From Stenogyne calaminthoides (taxonomy: Eukaryota > Streptophyta > Magnoliopsida > Lamiales > Lamiaceae), in the NCBI GenBank assembly GCA_037126765.1, contig JBBCBC010000017.1, positions 24,667,916-24,731,915 on the forward strand: a stretch of DNA of 64,000 bases. Direction: 5' to 3'. The position numbers and the translations under genes are program-made. The first letter of the stretch is position 1. Every line of letters begins with the position of its first letter. Positions 61,349 to 64,000 of this stretch are shown here, piece after piece. The notes beneath the pieces were generated by a model. That model was not told the origin of the DNA. It saw only the letters and a list, made by a program, of their open reading frames with translations, and searched no databases.

Positions 61349-62960
61349 CAATCACCGCCCCGGATAATAATCATCTGCATCATCCCCCAAATTAGTAGTA
61401 AAATTATTAGCAAAAAGAAAAGAAGGATCGAAACGGATATCATCGGCGCCACTGCCACCACCACCGCCACCGTCATCTCTAACCCCGGCCTCGCTGCCAC
61501 TGTCACCGCTGCCACCACCTAGGTCATCGTCCTCATCGAAAAGGTTATCGAGGAAATAATCGGGTGGGCAATTCGTTCGATTGGTCAGTCGGGAAGCAAG
61601 TCTCCGCCACTTTCGTTCATTTTCTTCTCTAAGCTCGGTCGTCACCGCCTCTCTAATATATTCAACCGTCTGCTGAGGTGGCTGTGGCGGCTGCGGTGCT
61701 GAAGTAACATAGGTCTGAGACGAGTAGGGTTGTGTCTCCTCGATCGGGGCGGCAGACAACCTACCATACCCGAGCACCCGCTGTCTATCGATGTCGGCCT
61801 CCTCCACATAGATCTGATTCAAATTAATTGGAGGAGGTGGTGGATTTGAACATGACGGTTCACCCATCTGGGCCTGGGTGGCAGCTTCAACCCTCTCTCG
61901 CACCGCTCTCTGTAAAAATTAAATATTATAATTAAGATCAGGTGTAATAATTACAAAATACAACATTAATTACTTACGTGCACGTGGGTGGTGCGGTTGT
62001 AGGTGGAGGTCCTTGTCTCCTCTTCGTAGGGGTGGCCGAGTGTCAACGTCTCAATAGCGTTTAGAGGGCGCCCGAGTCGTAGTTCCTGTTAACAAATAAA
62101 AATATTAATATTAATTATGAACTTATTTTACAATTAAATAAATTATATTACTTATTTCCGCCATGCGGTGCTCCAGAATCGACTGGGATCCGGGTTTGTG
62201 CACAACAATGCCCCCATCCCCTCCTTGCTGACTCAGGCGATTTTGGCGATTCTTCCAGCACATCTCCTGGTATGCTGGATCGCTCCAAACCGCCACAATC
62301 GACGCCCAGACACCTGGGTCCATCTCATCCGTCATATCCAGGCCTTCATCCTTCCACCCGGCATGCCACCTATAAAGCAAGTCCTTGTACCGGGCTTGGG
62401 CAAGCTTACAGAACGGCTTGTAGAAATCGGTCGGTGTCAAACTATCCCTCCACTTCGTCTGTTTCTGCATTTCATTAACACAAACTTTATTTAATTTATA
62501 TATAACAATATATATATATATATTAAATTAAAATAAGTAATCAATTATTGTATGTACCCTAAACTCGTCGAAGTAGAGTTGTCATTGTTCTTTAGACACG
62601 CCTATCCAACTGTGGGCCCCCACAACAATTTTAACTCGCAAAATGGAGTTGGTGGCTAAACCGGAAGCCTCGTGACCAGGTATGATGCTGAAACATATTA
62701 AAAAATTAATAAGTATAATCAAATAATTAATTGTATACCTAAACAAATTAGTAAGTAAAAGTTATAATTTACCTTCCTGAGCTCAGATCGATCGACAATC
62801 GAACAGTGGGGGCTGAGCAATGATGAACAGAGGTCGAACCTGAGCTCGACCTTGCTGGAGATGACCCTATCGGGGGCGGGTGCTGCGAGTTGGACCTGTC
62901 GTGGGTCGGTGGGTGCAGGTTCACCTGAGGTCTAAAGATCCTCTTTCTCCTAGTGCTTTG
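61349..62960 (-). pseudogene. CACTA transposase gene (Transposase_24 / Ptta-En-Spm type), five exons visible
   Basis: Minus-strand exons: 62960-62771 (PQVNLHPPTHDRSNSQHPPP, donor GTAAAT), 62690-62559 (IIPGHEASGLATNSILRVKI, then SWIGVSKEQ, an in-frame TGA, then QLYFDEFR, donor GTACAT), 62468-62160 (KWRDSLTPTDFYKPF, VWASIVAVWSDPAYQ, KNRQNRLSQ, GSQSILEHRMAE), about 62089-61977 (RLGRPLNAIETLTLGHPYEE, THVHV) and about 61909-61352 (RERVEAATQAQMGE, Pro-rich then acidic Gly/Asp/Ser-rich tail ending DDYYPGR). Order and motifs (KNR..R, HR..E, E.F..TH) match plant Transposase_24 proteins, thought to bind CACTA subterminal repeats. The TGA probably replaces a Trp codon. The 5' part is cut by the LTR at 62971, so the gene is inactive unless that stop is an error and an alternative start exists. 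Confidence 0.8.
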
Positions 62961-62970
62961 AGGAACCGAC

Positions 62971-64000
62971 TGTTGGGATTATACTGAAAAGTATGCTTTT
63001 TACTTTGTATAATCGAAACTAAATTTTCAGACTTATTTACTGAAATAAATTGTTTGTCACTGATGCTTTAAATATGATTGAATATTATATATATTTACTG
63101 CATAACTGTTCAATAATTCGTATGTGTTACACTGTAGTTAATTTAGTGATACCAGATCACAGAAGATTAAATTAACAGTCCCTTGTAACTAAAAGTACGC
63201 CATTCACGACCTAGGTGAAAATGAACAACCATCGCGAAAGGTTGAGGTGTAAGGCTCAGATTGGTTTGTCTTGACCAAGAGATTACACTAGTGCATGACT
63301 GATGCGCTGAATAGGACCTACAGGAGGATAAATTCTTCAGAACTGAACAAGGAAGAATTAGACCTCAGTGGTTCGTTATTTCTTAACCTTCGTCCCTTAA
63401 ATAGGATCACGTGGGATTGGTAACTATTGCTTTGACTTATCATGGGTAGCGAATCAGAAGAGAGAGATTCAATACTTTTTATCTTGGGCAATATTATTGG
63501 TCACGTGTGATTGCTAAGATTTAATACGAAGAATCGTGTGCAAGTACGCTTGCTTGATTTGCCCCCTTGGGAGGTTCATAAGTTTTATCATACCAAATCT
63601 TGCAAGTGGAATTAGTTTCCGGTATGGATAATAATGTTGAACCGTTCCTCGACCAAGGACAAAAGATATTAATTAACGGAAAGCTATTTCAGTGGCTTGA
63701 ATTAATTAATGGGCTAGATAATCTTAAACACGGGAAATAATGACCGGAAGCCATATTGACTATAATATGGGTTAAGATGGATAGTGCAATATTAATTATG
63801 TAGTGGGATTAATTAATATTTATGGGCTTGAATTATATTGTGGTTCAATATTAGATATTCATGATCCATTAGAAGGTACAATCTTAATTCTCCTAAAGGC
63901 CCCCTGAGTAGCCCAACATATAGTCCAATAACTGAAAAGGTGATTAAAATAAAATAAATATTGTTGCTTATATTTCCTCTAAATTTTCAAAAATTATGGA
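62971..64000 (+). mobile_element. copia LTR of the B/C family (element D), cut by the window edge
   Basis: Begins TGTTGGGATTATACTGAAAA and is collinear, in plus orientation, with the outer 1,030 bases of element B's LTRs. It interrupts the CACTA transposase gene; the expected left target duplication is CCGAC (62966-62970). This copy keeps 21 CAG/CTG triplets. The rest of the LTR and any interior lie beyond 64000. Confidence 0.9.

Larger units (their letters stand above)
59831..64000 (-). mobile_element. autonomous-type CACTA (En/Spm) element, runs past the right edge
   Basis: Starts CACTACAAAAAAAAACGGGG, with subterminal repeats of TAGCGACGG/CCGTCGCTA type in both orientations from 59860 to 60135. 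The candidate 3-bp target duplication is ACT (59828-59830); the right end is outside the window. It contains a multi-exon transposase gene on the minus strand, a 21-23-bp minisatellite and, at 62971, an inserted LTR retrotransposon. It inserted into a hAT transposase relic. Confidence 0.85.

Noticed and set aside
62168..62494. Plus-strand 108-codon frame
   Set aside because: Mirror of the CACTA transposase exon, whose minus-strand translation has the conserved family motifs.

Overview
The window is plant nuclear DNA, most likely from a eudicot. It is strongly AT-rich, has GT-AG intron signals, Ty1-copia retrotransposons primed by initiator-Met tRNA, an L1-type LINE, hAT and CACTA DNA transposons and Stowaway MITEs with the CTCCCTCCGTCC terminus. 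I cannot name the species. Bases 1-300 are an assembly gap.

The only candidate host gene is on the minus strand between about 2052 and 6852: a spliced coiled-coil protein that appears broken by stops. From about 7.3 kb to the right edge, nearly everything recognisable is transposable element, and insertion order can be read from target-site duplications (TSDs). (1) A LINE (about 7330-8882 and 26082-28490) is split by a 17.2-kb minus-strand copia composite, 8883-26081, TSD TCTTT. The composite has three same-orientation LTRs separated by two different interiors, one copia gag-pol and one unfamiliar. Its RNase H is interrupted by a fourth LTR of the same family in opposite orientation. (2) A 16.5-kb hAT element, 28886-45383, TSD GTCACATG, carries a decayed RICESLEEPER-like transposase and has swallowed a truncated copia (C). 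C's LTR in turn received a complete 9-kb copia (B), 35746-44797, TSD TAAGA. (3) A hAT-type MITE, 47862-48495, contains a CACTA-type MITE, TSD TTA. (4) A solo copia LTR lies at 49046-50650, TSD AGTGA. (5) A small long-TIR MITE is split by a 3.2-kb CACTA element, 54972-58154, TSD TGT, with exon-like fragments inside. (6) A ZMYM1-like hAT transposase remnant at 59.6-59.8 kb abuts a CACTA element starting at 59831. That element holds a five-exon transposase gene, which is itself cut by an LTR of the B/C family at 62971.

No operon, CRISPR, rRNA or tRNA gene is present and I see no new enzymatic system. The most notable signal is systematic corruption of CAG/CTG trinucleotides in the youngest copia elements. 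The matching stretch has 21 such triplets in the copy at the right edge and only 4 and 7 in the two LTRs of element B. The changes are mixed indels and substitutions, which points to methylation-linked base-calling error in CHG context rather than plain deamination. Many frameshifts in the pol genes may therefore not be biological.
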